DNA of 64,000 nt from an uncultured bacterium (GCA_934621605.1 CAKTUZ010000017.1:1-64000), one strand, 5' to 3'; shown: positions 26,388 to 36,589, numbered from the stretch's first letter. The notes: generated by a model not told the origin, from the letters alone. Numbers and translations: made by a program.

Positions 26388-28790
26388 CTATTCTGCTGGA
26401 GCTTCAGCAGAACCTCCAGCCGCTTCTGAAGCTCCTCCTACGGGAACAGCTTGCGGCTCCGGAGGAACAGCTGCAGGCGCCTCGGCAGCCGGAGCACTTA
26501 CTGGCGGCGGAGCAGCCGTGTCAGGAGCATACACCGTATCGGGAACAGGTATATTTTCCGGCGTCAAATCAGGAGTTACCGACTCAGAATGTTCCAAAGA
26601 AGTGTCCGGCGTCACTTCACTCCAAGTTTGGGGAGCATCAGCAGGTATAGGTGTAGGTTCAACTTCGGTCCGAGACGGAGCACTACTCTGCACCTCTTTT
26701 TTAGTACCATAGCCATCATCTTTAGGAGCGGCAATACTAAGTACCGAAGTTCCCCCACCGTGAACAGGACAGAACTTAGTGGGCACTTCGCCAGGACGGA
26801 AATACTCCTTATAAGTATTCATGCACTTGGCACCGGCACGACACTTTGACTCGCTGCACATAAGCACAGATACCAAACCGGACTTAGGCTTTTCAAATTG
26901 CTTATTGGGAAGATCTTTTACGGCATAGCTCATAATAGCTTTCCAAATAGGAGCAGCTACATCACCTCCATAACCGTACCACATAGAAGAACAGTCATCA
27001 TTACCTGTCCAAACGGCACAAGTATATTGAGGAGTGAAACCTACAAACCAACCATCACGATAATTGTCAGTAGTACCAGTTTTACCTCCGACAGCACGTC
27101 CGGGAATTTGAGCTGCATACCCGGTACCGCCTTCGACGGCACTTTGCAACATAGAACACATAGTATAGGCAGTAGACTCAGAGAGAACTTCCTCTTGACG
27201 AGGGAAAGTATTGTCTTCAATTACATTGCCGTTATTGTCATAAATTAACTTGATACCGCTAGGTTGAACTTTAATACCCCCGTTGGGGAAGCAAGTAAAA
27301 GCACAAGCCATTTCCAAAGGCGTTACCACAGCCGACCCCAAGGCCAAAGAAAGGTTCGGCTCTAAACGTTCTTTAATGCCCATACGATAAGCATATTCAA
27401 TGACTCGCTCAGGACCAACCATAGTCAGCAACTTTACGGCTGCCACGTTACGCGATCCCATAAGAGCACGCAACATGGGAATATTACCCAAGAACTTACC
27501 GTCGGAATTTTTGGGAGACCAAGTCTCGGTATCGCTAATTTTATAGGTAGTCGGACTATCGGAAATAATAGTATCGGGGCCATAACCAGATTCTACAGCT
27601 GTGGTATAGACAAATACTTTAAAACAGGAACCGGGCTGGCGTCGAGCCTGCCAAGCGCGATTAAACTGGTTGTTTTTACTCCAACCACCACCACCTACCA
27701 TAGCGCGGATATAACCAGTAGAGTTTTCCAAAACTACGGCAGCCGCCGTACTGGCGTTGTACCACTCTTTATTTTTAGCGATCTTCTCAGTCACAATCTT
27801 CTCAGCTTTTTCCTGAAGTTTAAGATCGACAGTGGTATAAATTTTCAAACCGCCGCGATAGAGCATATCCTCACTATAACGGCTGTTGAGCTCTTTCAAG
27901 ACGTAAGTAGTAAAATAAGGAACCTTAAGTACCTGAAACTCGGTACGTCCCTTATTGGCATACTTTATACCCTTACGCAAAGTATTAACCGCTTCGCGAT
28001 ACTGCTTCTGAGTAATCATATCCAATTGGCGCATACGACCCAAAACTTCTAAGGCACGCGAAGTGGCAGCACGTTCGTCCACCAAAGGAGAATAATAGCT
28101 GGGCGAAGCAGGCAATCCAGCAATAATAGCCGCTTGTACCGGAGTAAGTTTATCAGGAGTAGTTAAAAAATAGACATTGGCAGCAGCGTGGACGCCGTAA
28201 GCACCGGCGCCCAAGTAAACATGATTAAGGTAAAGCTCCAGAATTTCATCCTTGCTGAAGCTTTTTTCAATTTGTAAGGCCAAAAGAGCTTCGCGGATCT
28301 TGCGATGGAAACTCAAGTCATCATTAAGGAAGAAGGCACGAGCCAATTGCATGGTAATAGTGGAAGCGCCCTGATGAACCTGACCGCCGGAGCGGTAAAG
28401 ATCGACGGCAGCACGCATTACACCAACAGGATCCACGCCGTGGTGTTCGTAAAAGCGCGAGTCTTCAATAGCTAAAATAGCATTGCGCATATTGGGCGAG
28501 ATCTTTTTCAAGGGAACCCAAGTGCGATTCTCTCGGAAAAGCGTAGCAATAACTTGACCGTCGGAAGAATATATGCGCGTAGTTTCAGCTGGATCGTATT
28601 GATGCAACTTACTGACGTCGGGCAATCCCTTAGCATAGTTGTTGATAATAACGTAACCGGCTACACCTGCAGCCAAAATTATCAACAGGACAGAGAAACT
28701 AACCCAATAGAGAATCTTACCTAAACGAGCCAAACATCCAAAGTTACTCTTAGGCTTTTGGGGGGAAGCGCCGTTCTCGCCTTTACTCAT
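26388..28790 (-). CDS. mrcA: Class A penicillin-binding protein (PBP1A-type)
   Basis: A short cytoplasmic tail and one TM (about 28-52) precede the GT51 glycosyltransferase, with E-D-S-R-F-Y-E-H-H-G (catalytic Glu) and Q-G-A-S-T-I-T-M-Q-L. The transpeptidase has S-C-F-K (S-x-x-K, near 385), S-R-N and K-T-G-T-T. It polymerises and cross-links peptidoglycan at the outer face of the inner membrane. After the transpeptidase there is a Cys-containing segment (C-S-E-S-K-C...C...C-P-V-H) and a Pro/Ala/Glu tail of about 120 residues, probably disordered. Monocistronic or first before asnS. Confidence 0.96.
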   Translation of the reverse strand: MSKGENGASPQKPKSNFGCLARLGKILYWVSFSVLLIILAAGVAGYVIINNYAKGLPDVSKLHQYDPAETTRIYSSDGQVIATLFRENRTWVPLKKISPNMRNAILAIEDSRFYEHHGVDPVGVMRAAVDLYRSGGQVHQGASTITMQLARAFFLNDDLSFHRKIREALLALQIEKSFSKDEILELYLNHVYLGAGAYGVHAAANVYFLTTPDKLTPVQAAIIAGLPASPSYYSPLVDERAATSRALEVLGRMRQLDMITQKQYREAVNTLRKGIKYANKGRTEFQVLKVPYFTTYVLKELNSRYSEDMLYRGGLKIYTTVDLKLQEKAEKIVTEKIAKNKEWYNASTAAAVVLENSTGYIRAMVGGGGWSKNNQFNRAWQARRQPGSCFKVFVYTTAVESGYGPDTIISDSPTTYKISDTETWSPKNSDGKFLGNIPMLRALMGSRNVAAVKLLTMVGPERVIEYAYRMGIKERLEPNLSLALGSAVVTPLEMACAFTCFPNGGIKVQPSGIKLIYDNNGNVIEDNTFPRQEEVLSESTAYTMCSMLQSAVEGGTGYAAQIPGRAVGGKTGTTDNYRDGWFVGFTPQYTCAVWTGNDDCSSMWYGYGGDVAAPIWKAIMSYAVKDLPNKQFEKPKSGLVSVLMCSESKCRAGAKCMNTYKEYFRPGEVPTKFCPVHGGGTSVLSIAAPKDDGYGTKKEVQSSAPSRTEVEPTPIPADAPQTWSEVTPDTSLEHSESVTPDLTPENIPVPDTVYAPDTAAPPPVSAPAAEAPAAVPPEPQAVPVGGASEAAGGSAEAPAE

Positions 28791-28893
28791 ATCAGAATTT
28801 ACTTACCTATTACTAAAAAAATTGACAGCTAAAGCGGTCTGCGACTCTAAGCAATGTCCGAAGAGAGAATTTTCGACCCGAAGGACGGTTCCT

Positions 28894-29565
28894 CTACGCT
28901 TCTTGCTGAGCCTCTTTGTGAGTTTCCTCAATTTCGGGTGCTTCTTCTTCGGTCGATTCAACCTTTTTACCGCGGTTTTTATCCTTACTCACTTCACTTA
29001 AAACACCGAAAACAAAGTTTTTGGAACGCTCGGTAGAATACTCCTCGGAAAGATCAGAGCAACAATTGATAATAGCTTTTTCGGAAATATTGCGAGCAGC
29101 TTCCTCATCAAACAAAAGACCGAAAATACCGATACGCAATAAATTACGCTCAACAACAGCCAAACGTTCTACTTGCCAATTGCAAGTAATATGCTTTTGC
29201 AAAAGGGTATCAATTTCGACCAAATGGCGATTGACACCATCAAAAATGCGAGCGGTGAGATCTTTTATATAGCGATCTGATTCATAATAAAGAACATCGG
29301 AAAGAACAAGGTGGCGCACTTGAGAGCTTCCCTCACCGTCGGGCACAAAATCGGTGAAATTAAGCTCGCGCTGATAAAGAGCTTGCATAGCAAAAATAAC
29401 AGCACGCTTAACGGGATCGGATAATTCATTGCGATAACGAACAGCGTCATCTGCCCAAACCGATGAAGTAAAGCCGCCCTCCTTCTCATACTCGTCACGC
29501 ATTTTAGAGGCTTCGATGTATTCTTCTCCCAATCTGCTGCGACCAACAAGTCTAACATTACTCAT
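28894..29565 (-). CDS. nusB: Transcription antitermination factor NusB with terminal extensions
   Basis: The middle (about 45-190) has the NusB helical fold: A-V-I-F-A-M-Q-A-L-Y-Q-R near its beginning and the typical R-N-L-L-R-I-G-I-F-G-L-L-F-D then I-S-E-K-A-I-I-N. NusB binds BoxA RNA with S10 during rRNA transcription. An N-terminal extension of about 45 residues and a Lys/Glu-rich C-terminal tail make it 223 residues instead of about 140. ATG at 29565 chosen over a TTG seven codons upstream; neither has a strong SD. Confidence 0.88.
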   Translation of the reverse strand: MSNVRLVGRSRLGEEYIEASKMRDEYEKEGGFTSSVWADDAVRYRNELSDPVKRAVIFAMQALYQRELNFTDFVPDGEGSSQVRHLVLSDVLYYESDRYIKDLTARIFDGVNRHLVEIDTLLQKHITCNWQVERLAVVERNLLRIGIFGLLFDEEAARNISEKAIINCCSDLSEEYSTERSKNFVFGVLSEVSKDKNRGKKVESTEEEAPEIEETHKEAQQEA

Positions 29566-29639
29566 GATAATATTTACCAATCCCAAACATCAGATTAATA
29601 TACTTCACCGAACCGAATTTGTTGAGGGGAAGACTAAGC

Positions 29640-30575
29640 TCAAAGCTGCCAACGTCCGCACACAACTCTGTCCAGATTATTCAAATCTTGTAAGACTTTT
29701 ATATTTTCAAAACCAACCGCTTGCATAAGCGAGCTTACCGCTTCGCCCTGCGTACAGCCTATTTCCAAAGCCAAACCGCCACCGGGCTCCAAATATTGAG
29801 GCGCCCGACCGACCAGCTTTTTAATTAAATCCAAACCGTCTCGACCGCTAAAAAGTGCCAAATCAGGCTCATACTTAGCCACATCTTTATCAGCAGCAGG
29901 CCCTTCCAACGTACCGATATAAGGTGGATTAGCCGAAATAAAGTTAAAACGACCTTTAATTTCGGCAAAAAGATCACCACCATACCATTTGATGTCATTC
30001 GCCAGGCCCAGCTTGTCTCTGTTTGCCGAAAAATAAGGGAAAGTTTCAGCCGAAAGATCTTGGGCCTCAGCTTTAATTTCGGGACGCATAGCTTTTATGG
30101 CCAAAATGACGCAACCGCTACCGGTGCAAAGATCCAACACCCTGGGTTGCACTCGTTTAATGCCTACACTACCGCCGACGCTTTGACAATTTACGACTTT
30201 ACTTTCATCTATCCAGCCTAAAATCGTATCTACTAAAAGCTCGGTCTCGGGCCGAGGTATCAATACTCCAGGACCGACCTTAAAAGTAAAGCCATAAAAG
30301 CCGCGCTCTTGTAAAATATAAGCCGTAGGCTCGCCGCGAAAACGCCTCAGCAGCCCCTCTTTTACTTTTTTGGCAATCTCCTCGGTCAGCGTCTGTTCCG
30401 CCTGAGTAAAAAGCTGAACTTCCGTCAAACCAGCCAAGCCTTGCACAACGATCTCCGATTCACGGCGAGCTTCACTGCCGCTAAAAGATCCGCTGCTTTT
30501 AAGCAGAGCCTGCCCCCAACGCAAAACACTTTGGAGAATGGGCGGCCTAGGAAAATTGTCTTTAATTTCTGGCAC
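29640..30575 (-). CDS. prmC: Release-factor glutamine N5-methyltransferase PrmC
   Basis: N-terminal helical substrate-binding domain, then a Rossmann methyltransferase with the SAM loop D-L-C-T-G-S-G-C and the diagnostic N-P-P-Y-I near 217. It methylates the Gln of GGQ in RF1/RF2, and prfA is the preceding gene in the operon. GTG start at 30575 with GAGG nine bases upstream. Length (311) is slightly above average because of an extension between residues about 140 and 160. Confidence 0.96.
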   Translation of the reverse strand: MPEIKDNFPRPPILQSVLRWGQALLKSSGSFSGSEARRESEIVVQGLAGLTEVQLFTQAEQTLTEEIAKKVKEGLLRRFRGEPTAYILQERGFYGFTFKVGPGVLIPRPETELLVDTILGWIDESKVVNCQSVGGSVGIKRVQPRVLDLCTGSGCVILAIKAMRPEIKAEAQDLSAETFPYFSANRDKLGLANDIKWYGGDLFAEIKGRFNFISANPPYIGTLEGPAADKDVAKYEPDLALFSGRDGLDLIKKLVGRAPQYLEPGGGLALEIGCTQGEAVSSLMQAVGFENIKVLQDLNNLDRVVCGRWQL

Positions 30576-30637
30576 TCCCCTAAACCTCTGCTCAATTTTA
30601 TCGTGACAGTAAAAGCAAATCCCCCTCTGACAAAAAG

Positions 30638-31720
30638 CTAGTCTTGACCCAATTTATCCATCAACTCTTTTTGTTCATTTTCGCAAAGAGCCTTAACTAT
30701 GTCTTCTAAATCGCCGCCCATAACAGCATTGATATTATGCACAGTAAAACCTATGCGATGATCGGTAACACGGCTCTGCGGGAAATTATAAGTGCGGATC
30801 TTTTCCGATCTGTCCCCCTGACCTACCTGAGAGCGGCGGTTAGAGGTAAGCTCGTCTTCAGCTTTTTGTCTTTCAATTTCCAACAAACGAGCTTGCAAAA
30901 TGCGCATGGCCTTTTCGCGGTTTTGACGCTGAGAACGTTCGTCCTGACAAGTAACTACCAAACCAGTGGGCAAGTGGGTGATACGAATAGCCGATTCAGT
31001 CTTATTTACGTGCTGACCGCCAGCACCGGAAGAGCGATAAGTGTCGATACGCAAATCTTTTTCGTTGACAGGTACTTCATCTACACTGTCCACTTCCGGC
31101 AAAACTGCTACAGTGACAGTGGAAGTATGGATACGGCCGGAAGCTTCAGTAGCAGGCACGCGCTGAACGCGATGAACACCGCTCTCAAACTTCATATGTT
31201 GATAAACATCATGACCGGTGATAGAGAAAGTAACTTCCTTCATGCCGCCCAAATCGGTATCTTGACGAGCCAAAACTTCAGTCTTCCAGCCCATACGGTC
31301 GGCGTAATATAAATACATGCGGAACAATTCCTGAGCGAATAAGGACGATTCTTCACCGCCGGCAGCAGGACGAATTTCCACAATAACATCGCGTCCGGCA
31401 TAAGGATCGCGAGGTAAAAGCAAGCGAGTAAGTTCATCTTCCAGTTGAACGCGACGCTGCTCGAGTTCCTCAATTTCACTGCGGTAAAGATCGCGCATCT
31501 CCGGATCGCTCTCGCTAGTTAAAGCATGACGACTCTCATTGATATGCTCGACTACATTGCCTAAATCCCTAGAACGTAAAGCCACCTCTTCGATAGACTT
31601 GCGCTCTTTAGAAAGCTTCTGATACTCGGCAGGATTGCTCAATACCTCGGGATTGCACAAACTGTGTTCGAGCTCTTCAAAGCGACGCTCCATTTCCTTA
31701 AGTTTGGATAAATCGAGCAT
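30638..31720 (-). CDS. prfA: Peptide chain release factor 1
   Basis: Full-length 360-residue class I factor with G-A-G-G-Q-H-V-N-K-T-E-S (GGQ near 235) for peptidyl-tRNA hydrolysis, and the RF1-type central domain. RBS GAGGT lies eight bases before the ATG. Order rpmE-prfA-prmC on one strand is the classic arrangement. It reads UAA and UAG, relevant to the amber codon in rhuM at 62.16 kb. Confidence 0.97.
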   Translation of the reverse strand: MLDLSKLKEMERRFEELEHSLCNPEVLSNPAEYQKLSKERKSIEEVALRSRDLGNVVEHINESRHALTSESDPEMRDLYRSEIEELEQRRVQLEDELTRLLLPRDPYAGRDVIVEIRPAAGGEESSLFAQELFRMYLYYADRMGWKTEVLARQDTDLGGMKEVTFSITGHDVYQHMKFESGVHRVQRVPATEASGRIHTSTVTVAVLPEVDSVDEVPVNEKDLRIDTYRSSGAGGQHVNKTESAIRITHLPTGLVVTCQDERSQRQNREKAMRILQARLLEIERQKAEDELTSNRRSQVGQGDRSEKIRTYNFPQSRVTDHRIGFTVHNINAVMGGDLEDIVKALCENEQKELMDKLGQD

Positions 31721-31876
31721 AATTCGTACCTCAAAAAAAAACTAAAAAACAACGAAATGCCCAGACAGAACATTCGCTGCATTTTCCCCCTAATAACGCA
31801 GAAAGCGTTCCCGAGGATACTTCTGACCCTAGAAACGCTACTCCGCAAAACCGGCCTAAAACCGGCCCTATAGCAA

Positions 31877-32080
31877 CTAATCTTTAATTTTATAACGCTG
31901 ACGGAACTTCTCTACCTGTCCCTCGCGAGCGACAGCACGCTTCTTACCGGTGTAGAAAGGATGGCAAGCGCTGCAAATTTCAACGCGCATGTCTTCCAAG
32001 GTAGCCAGGGTCTCAAAAGTGTTGCCGCAGGAACAACGAATGGTTGTTTTGTGCAACTTCGGATGAGTGTTTGCTTTCAC
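31877..32080 (-). CDS. rpmE: Ribosomal protein bL31 (zinc-binding form)
   Basis: 67 residues with the C+ zinc site C16-x-C18...C36-x-x-C39 and the H-P-F-Y-T-G-K signature. GTG start with GAGGG seven bases upstream. It bridges the ribosomal subunits. The zinc form is usually replaced by a Cys-free paralogue under zinc starvation; none is in this window. First gene of rpmE-prfA-prmC. Confidence 0.97.
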   Translation of the reverse strand: MKANTHPKLHKTTIRCSCGNTFETLATLEDMRVEICSACHPFYTGKKRAVAREGQVEKFRQRYKIKD

Positions 32081-32335
32081 GTTTTTACCCTCTTTGTACC
32101 CTTAACACCGCGCCTTTTTGTCGGTTTCAGGGTTGCTAGATTTCTAGGTTTTTAATGAACCCAGCATGAACGGCGCTAATTATATCATAAAGGCTATGAA
32201 AATGGAAGGCCCCTTACTGCACATTCCTTCGATTTACCCGTGTAAAAACTTTGCCTTATTCAAAAGGAGCAGGGAATTTGCTGACAGTTGAGCTAAAAAC
32301 AAGCCCCATCTTCAATAGCCGAAAGTTTTGCTTCT

Positions 32336-33415
32336 ATGCTAAAAAAAATTTGCGCCATTTTAGTTACTTTTCTGCTGCTACTATTGAGCAGTGAAGCTTA
32401 TCTAACTTTTAAAGGCTATGCTCTTCCCGATCCGAATAACTTGGAAGCAGCCCATTTTGATGATGCAGAGTGCGGTTGGTTACCTACTCCTGGCCATTCT
32501 TACTCTAGAGAGGATCCGCAAGCTGCAACTACTGTTGGTACTAACTTTTGCCGCCTTTCCTGCCCTCCGGAAGAAGCTGCTTGGCTAGCTAAGCAGCGCC
32601 AGAAAGCCCTTTTATTGGGCTGCTCCTACACTTTTGGCATGGGCGTAAAAGACGAAGAAACTTTCGGCTGGTTACTCAATCAAAAGCAACAGCGCTTCTA
32701 TTTCACTAACGGAGGAGTTATCGGCTATAGCACTTATCAATGCCTAAAGCGCTTAGAAAAATTCTTCCGCCAAGGAGCCAAGCCGCGCCTAGTCATTTAT
32801 GCTTTTATAAACGATCATTTAATGCGCAATGTGTCTTGTCGAATTTTTGGCAAAGCGGCCGAAAGTTTCGACTTTATCGAAACGCCATACTTTGAAGTGC
32901 GCCCCTCTGGTCAGACCATTTTTCACCCGCTGCGCCATTTGGCTTGGCCAGGCGAAAAATATTTACGCACGGTCAATTTTGCCAATCGCCTTTATGTAAA
33001 TCGTTTAACTGAACAAACACGCCAAGTAGGCTTTGATAAAGAAGCTTCTCATCAAGTGTATCGCCACTTAGTGAGCCAAATGGCCGATTTGTGCCATAAA
33101 AACGGAGCAGTCTTGGCAATAGTCAGCCTAGATACTTCCAGCAATTGGCTATTTCCCGCACTTTCTTCCGTCTCTACCGCTTCCAATTCAGCCGCTGTTT
33201 CTTCTACCCCAAACTTAACCGACGTTTCCACCTTTACAGCCACTGATAATAATCCGACCGCTACACCGATATTGTACTTGGATGCCAACTGTGAAGATCT
33301 TTATAAGCCAGAATATCACGTTAAAAACCGACTCGATTTTCACCCTGCTGCCATTGCCCATAACTTTTGGGCTCAAAAGATAGCTACTTTTATACAAAGT
33401 ATCGAGCTTCCCTAA
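32336..33415 (+). CDS. SGNH/GDSL-type hydrolase, membrane-anchored
   Basis: An N-terminal hydrophobic stretch (about 4-20) serves as anchor or signal. SGNH blocks follow: G-C-S-Y-T-F-G-M-G-V with nucleophile S97, N-G-G-V-I-G-Y-S (124-131), Y-A-F-I-N-D-H (N159), and D334-F-H336-P near the C-terminus. It probably removes or transfers an ester group on an envelope glycan or lipid. A Ser/Thr-rich stretch (about 270-305) interrupts the domain. Monocistronic, followed by a strong hairpin. Substrate unknown. Confidence 0.85.
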   Translation: MLKKICAILVTFLLLLLSSEAYLTFKGYALPDPNNLEAAHFDDAECGWLPTPGHSYSREDPQAATTVGTNFCRLSCPPEEAAWLAKQRQKALLLGCSYTFGMGVKDEETFGWLLNQKQQRFYFTNGGVIGYSTYQCLKRLEKFFRQGAKPRLVIYAFINDHLMRNVSCRIFGKAAESFDFIETPYFEVRPSGQTIFHPLRHLAWPGEKYLRTVNFANRLYVNRLTEQTRQVGFDKEASHQVYRHLVSQMADLCHKNGAVLAIVSLDTSSNWLFPALSSVSTASNSAAVSSTPNLTDVSTFTATDNNPTATPILYLDANCEDLYKPEYHVKNRLDFHPAAIAHNFWAQKIATFIQSIELP

Positions 33416-33419
33416 AACC

Positions 33420-33502
33420 TTAAAGAGAAAACGGCCCGCCAAGCTCATTTTTACTTAGCAACTTTTGCTAAGAAACTTGCCCAGTTGGCCGTATCTCTTT
33501 AA
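33420..33502. terminator. Large composite hairpin between convergent genes
   Basis: The outer arms TTAAAGAGA...ACGGCC and GGCCGT.TCTCTTTAA (33420-33436 / 33487-33502) enclose a second perfect hairpin CTTAGCA/TGCTAAG (33454-33472). It lies between the SGNH gene and the DUF3352-like gene and probably terminates both. Confidence 0.65.
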
Positions 33503-33518
33503 CGATATAAAGCCATCG

Positions 33519-35471
33519 CTATTTAGTATTATCTTTCTTGGGATCTACATTAACAGGAATACTATTCTTTTTAATTTCGGCTACGCCACTCATAACGCAC
33601 CCGTCTTCTTGCAAAGATACAACCGAATAGCCATAGCCCATAGTACGCCCCATATCTTCTAAAGCTTGGCAGAAAATTTCCAACATTTTTTTATCACCCA
33701 AAACAGCAGAAGAAAGGCGACTCTTAATACCAGCAGCAGCATCATTCCTGTTGGCTTTAATATCTTCGCAACTAAAAACTAAGCCACAAAGTTTACCCTC
33801 TTGGGCAGCTTGTTTAATTAAAGGTACATCAGCCCAAGTTTTTGCATATTTGCCAGACAACATATCATCAAAAGTTGTCTGACTTTCCATATTGAAAGCC
33901 GCTACCAACTGATCGTTGGTAATAGTTAAGAAAGTGTTACGGCCAAAAGGAATCTTATAGACGCGACAATTATTTATGTCGTAAGAAGGGCACATGGCGG
34001 CAAATAAAGGTACGCTAGGCAAACTAAGCAGGAAGCCTTCAAAATCTCCGCCGTTTTTCAGTCCTAAAGTAACTACCACCGGCATACTGGCAGCCTTATG
34101 TGGATTGCTGGTAGCTACATTGACAAATTGCTCTCCTTGAAGTCGGCTCAAACCATCGATAGATACGGTAAATTCTCCGGTAAGCATACTTAAAAGCTTA
34201 TCCATGCTACTGCCGACGCGGCGCAGCATTTCATCAGGTATTTGACGTCGTTCTCTACCTTCAGGAGTCAACCCCATAATGTCGTAGACTATTTTCCAAA
34301 CTGTTTGGATATTGACGGAAATTAAACTGCTGTTAGCATTAGGATGATATTTTAAGGACTGAAAATCTATATTGTTGGCTTTATTCAGAAAACGCTTGCC
34401 GTATCTACCGATATCCTGAGAGTCGCAGACAAATTGAGCTGAAAAATTGATTTGCTTACCCGTTTTAGTTCTCCCTATTTTACTTTTGAAGGAGACACAT
34501 TGGATGGCTTCAACAAATTTTATCAAATCTGTATCAGCATGGTCGGTTTCGAGAATCTGCACCAAACCAGAACTTTTGATAAAATGTTGACAATTTATAA
34601 AACCTACACCAAGCGTATCACCGTCTATTTTACCAACATATTTTTGGAAATTCGGCTCCGCAAGCAGAGAATCTCTTTCTTCACGAGTAGCCAAAATAGT
34701 ATTTAAATCCTGACCGGAAGTACCGACAAAAAGCGTGTTACCTTGGATAATCCAAGAAAAGCCCCTCTGATTATCGCCAGGGCAGGAGATAAAGCCGTCA
34801 AAAGTGGGAACAGTGACATACTTCAAGCCGGGGTTCTTCTTAACAGACAAATCTTGAAAACTTTTCATCATCTGCTCAATAGGAGCTTTGGGCTTAAATT
34901 TTTGCATATAAACGCATAAGCCGGGAGTATCTTCTCCGGGAAGGCAGGCAATCAGGGCTCCGGCCCCTTCGGCATGTATAGCTAAATCTTGAATAAAACT
35001 GAAATTGATTTCGGCAGGCAACACTTGACTGAGCTGCGCTTTAAGTACCGTATTACCAGCCAAACCTTGCAACAAACCGCCAAAGAGATTATTTAAATTC
35101 TTTTCCTCGCGCAAGTCCAGAGCTATAACGGCCACACTGCCACGCGGAGCCATACGGGCTGCTTCGTAAACGATATTTTTTCGATAAACTCCAAAAAATG
35201 TTTTTAGCAAGCAAATTATCAGTGAAACCACCACAATTATGCATATGATAACCTTTGCGGAGAGACGAACTCTGGAACCAGTTTTGATTTCTTTGTCATT
35301 TTGGGGAACAACAGACTCAGAAGCAGAAGGCTGACAAGCGGAAGAATCATTGCTAACTTCCCCACTATTATTGTCATTTAGAGAATCTGAAGCTGAATTT
35401 TGGCTATTGATAGGAGAATAATCGAAATCTTCATCTTGACGAAAGCCAGAATTATAAAATTCTTCACTCAT
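33519..35471 (-). CDS. DUF3352-like membrane-anchored protein
   Basis: A Ser/Asn/Glu-rich cytoplasmic N-terminus (1-65) is followed by one TM (about 72-94) and a large extracytoplasmic domain. The start of that domain (A-P-R-G-S-V-A-V-I-A-L-D-L) and the repeated hydrophobic patterns with F-I-S-C-P-G-D resemble DUF3352 proteins known from cyanobacteria and relatives. The function of the family is unknown. 650 residues, ATG with GGAGC upstream. Convergent with the SGNH gene and divergent from the zinc-ribbon gene. Confidence 0.7.
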   Translation of the reverse strand: MSEEFYNSGFRQDEDFDYSPINSQNSASDSLNDNNSGEVSNDSSACQPSASESVVPQNDKEIKTGSRVRLSAKVIICIIVVVSLIICLLKTFFGVYRKNIVYEAARMAPRGSVAVIALDLREEKNLNNLFGGLLQGLAGNTVLKAQLSQVLPAEINFSFIQDLAIHAEGAGALIACLPGEDTPGLCVYMQKFKPKAPIEQMMKSFQDLSVKKNPGLKYVTVPTFDGFISCPGDNQRGFSWIIQGNTLFVGTSGQDLNTILATREERDSLLAEPNFQKYVGKIDGDTLGVGFINCQHFIKSSGLVQILETDHADTDLIKFVEAIQCVSFKSKIGRTKTGKQINFSAQFVCDSQDIGRYGKRFLNKANNIDFQSLKYHPNANSSLISVNIQTVWKIVYDIMGLTPEGRERRQIPDEMLRRVGSSMDKLLSMLTGEFTVSIDGLSRLQGEQFVNVATSNPHKAASMPVVVTLGLKNGGDFEGFLLSLPSVPLFAAMCPSYDINNCRVYKIPFGRNTFLTITNDQLVAAFNMESQTTFDDMLSGKYAKTWADVPLIKQAAQEGKLCGLVFSCEDIKANRNDAAAGIKSRLSSAVLGDKKMLEIFCQALEDMGRTMGYGYSVVSLQEDGCVMSGVAEIKKNSIPVNVDPKKDNTK

Positions 35472-35692
35472 AGTAGACAGCAGCTCCGTTTCTTATTGTT
35501 TTTCAATCGTAAAGCTTATTTTTTCGTTTTCGCAACGAATAAACCTAGTATTTTTTCTTTTTTGCTTGCTTAGCAAAGCTTGCTCTAAAGCTTCAACCTG
35601 TTCGAGATGTAGCCTACAAGTGTGTGAAGGCTTAGCCATAACCAAGAGCGAAGGGCTGGTATATTTTAATATTCGGCAGGCAGGATAAAAAT

Positions 35693-36559
35693 ATGGCAAA
35701 GTTTTGTAATAAGTGTGGCGCACAGGTAAGAGAGAATGCCCGTTTCTGCAATATTTGCGGCAATCAGCTTCGCGTAACGCCAGCGACGCCTTCTCCAGCA
35801 GCGCTCCCTCCAACTTCGCCTTCAACACCTCCAACAGCCGCAGCCTCTTCAGCCGTTCCCCCGGTTCCTCAAACGCCACAATTTTTTCAATCCTACGATT
35901 TTGAACCCGGGGGGTCAGCTGCCGGTCGGCCAACAACTGCTTCATCTTATACACCGTCTCCCTCTGCTCCCCTGCGCGATTCTTCGCGGCCGTTGCCTCC
36001 CTTAAGCGATTTCTTCGGTTCCGAAGATAATGAAGAGAGTAACAAACGCGAGTTGGCCGAAGATACTATTATGAACTTTTCCCTTTGGGCCGCTGCCATA
36101 GTATTGGTACCTATTCCCTTCTGTGACTTAGTTTTGCTCATGCCTATCCAGTCGGCTATGGTAATTGCTGTAGGCAAAGTTTATGGAGTAAACGAAACTC
36201 CAGAGCGCATTTTGGCTATTATCGCCGGTTCTTGCGGTGCCAGCGTCTTCGGCCAACTGACGGCCGTATTTTTGAGCAATTTGATCCCCATTATCGGGTC
36301 CTTAGTCAGTGCTCCCTTTATTTTTGGTTGGACTTACGGCTTGGGCAAAGTAGCTATGCGTTATTTTGAATCTAAAGGCCAAGCCAGCGAAAGCGAATTA
36401 AAGTCTATTTTCAAACAGGCCAGCAAAGAAGCCAACGGCAAGTACGATCCTACTAAAGTAGGCTCGGCTCAAGCTTCCTTAGATAATTTGCGTCAATACA
36501 TGTCGGAAGAAGATTACATAAAGATCAAAGATCGCTTTGGCCCCGAAGCCAAGCGCTAA
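35693..36559 (+). CDS. Zinc-ribbon protein with DUF697-like membrane domain
   Basis: The N-terminal zinc ribbon has C5-x-x-C8...C19-x-x-C22. A Pro/Ser/Ala-rich linker follows (about 28-115). The C-terminal hydrophobic domain (about 125-230) has the P-x-P-F-x-D-L...P-I-Q-S-A-M-V...Y-G-V pattern of DUF697, usually found with dynamin-like or Era-like GTPases. About 55 charged residues close the protein. Probably an inner-membrane protein with the ribbon in the cytoplasm. RBS AGGAT precedes the ATG. Partner GTPase not seen nearby. Confidence 0.82.
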   Translation: MAKFCNKCGAQVRENARFCNICGNQLRVTPATPSPAALPPTSPSTPPTAAASSAVPPVPQTPQFFQSYDFEPGGSAAGRPTTASSYTPSPSAPLRDSSRPLPPLSDFFGSEDNEESNKRELAEDTIMNFSLWAAAIVLVPIPFCDLVLLMPIQSAMVIAVGKVYGVNETPERILAIIAGSCGASVFGQLTAVFLSNLIPIIGSLVSAPFIFGWTYGLGKVAMRYFESKGQASESELKSIFKQASKEANGKYDPTKVGSAQASLDNLRQYMSEEDYIKIKDRFGPEAKR

Positions 36560-36589
36560 TTTGGCAGTTTAAGTTTAATAACCGCTATT

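Noticed and set aside
26350..26712. Ala/Gly/Ser-rich plus-strand frames opposite the PBP1A tail
   Set aside because: They mirror the Pro/Ala repeats of the penicillin-binding protein tail and have no start signals.
31849..31870. Hairpin GGCCGG...GGCC between rpmE and prfA as terminator
   Set aside because: Only a four-base stem with short T run; the two genes probably share a transcript.
35493..35954. 153-codon minus-strand frame next to the DUF3352-like gene
   Set aside because: Its first half lies opposite the zinc-ribbon gene, whose CxxC pairs are clearly real. The last 48 codons (from an ATG near 35636) could be a tiny gene, but there is no Shine-Dalgarno and no recognisable feature.
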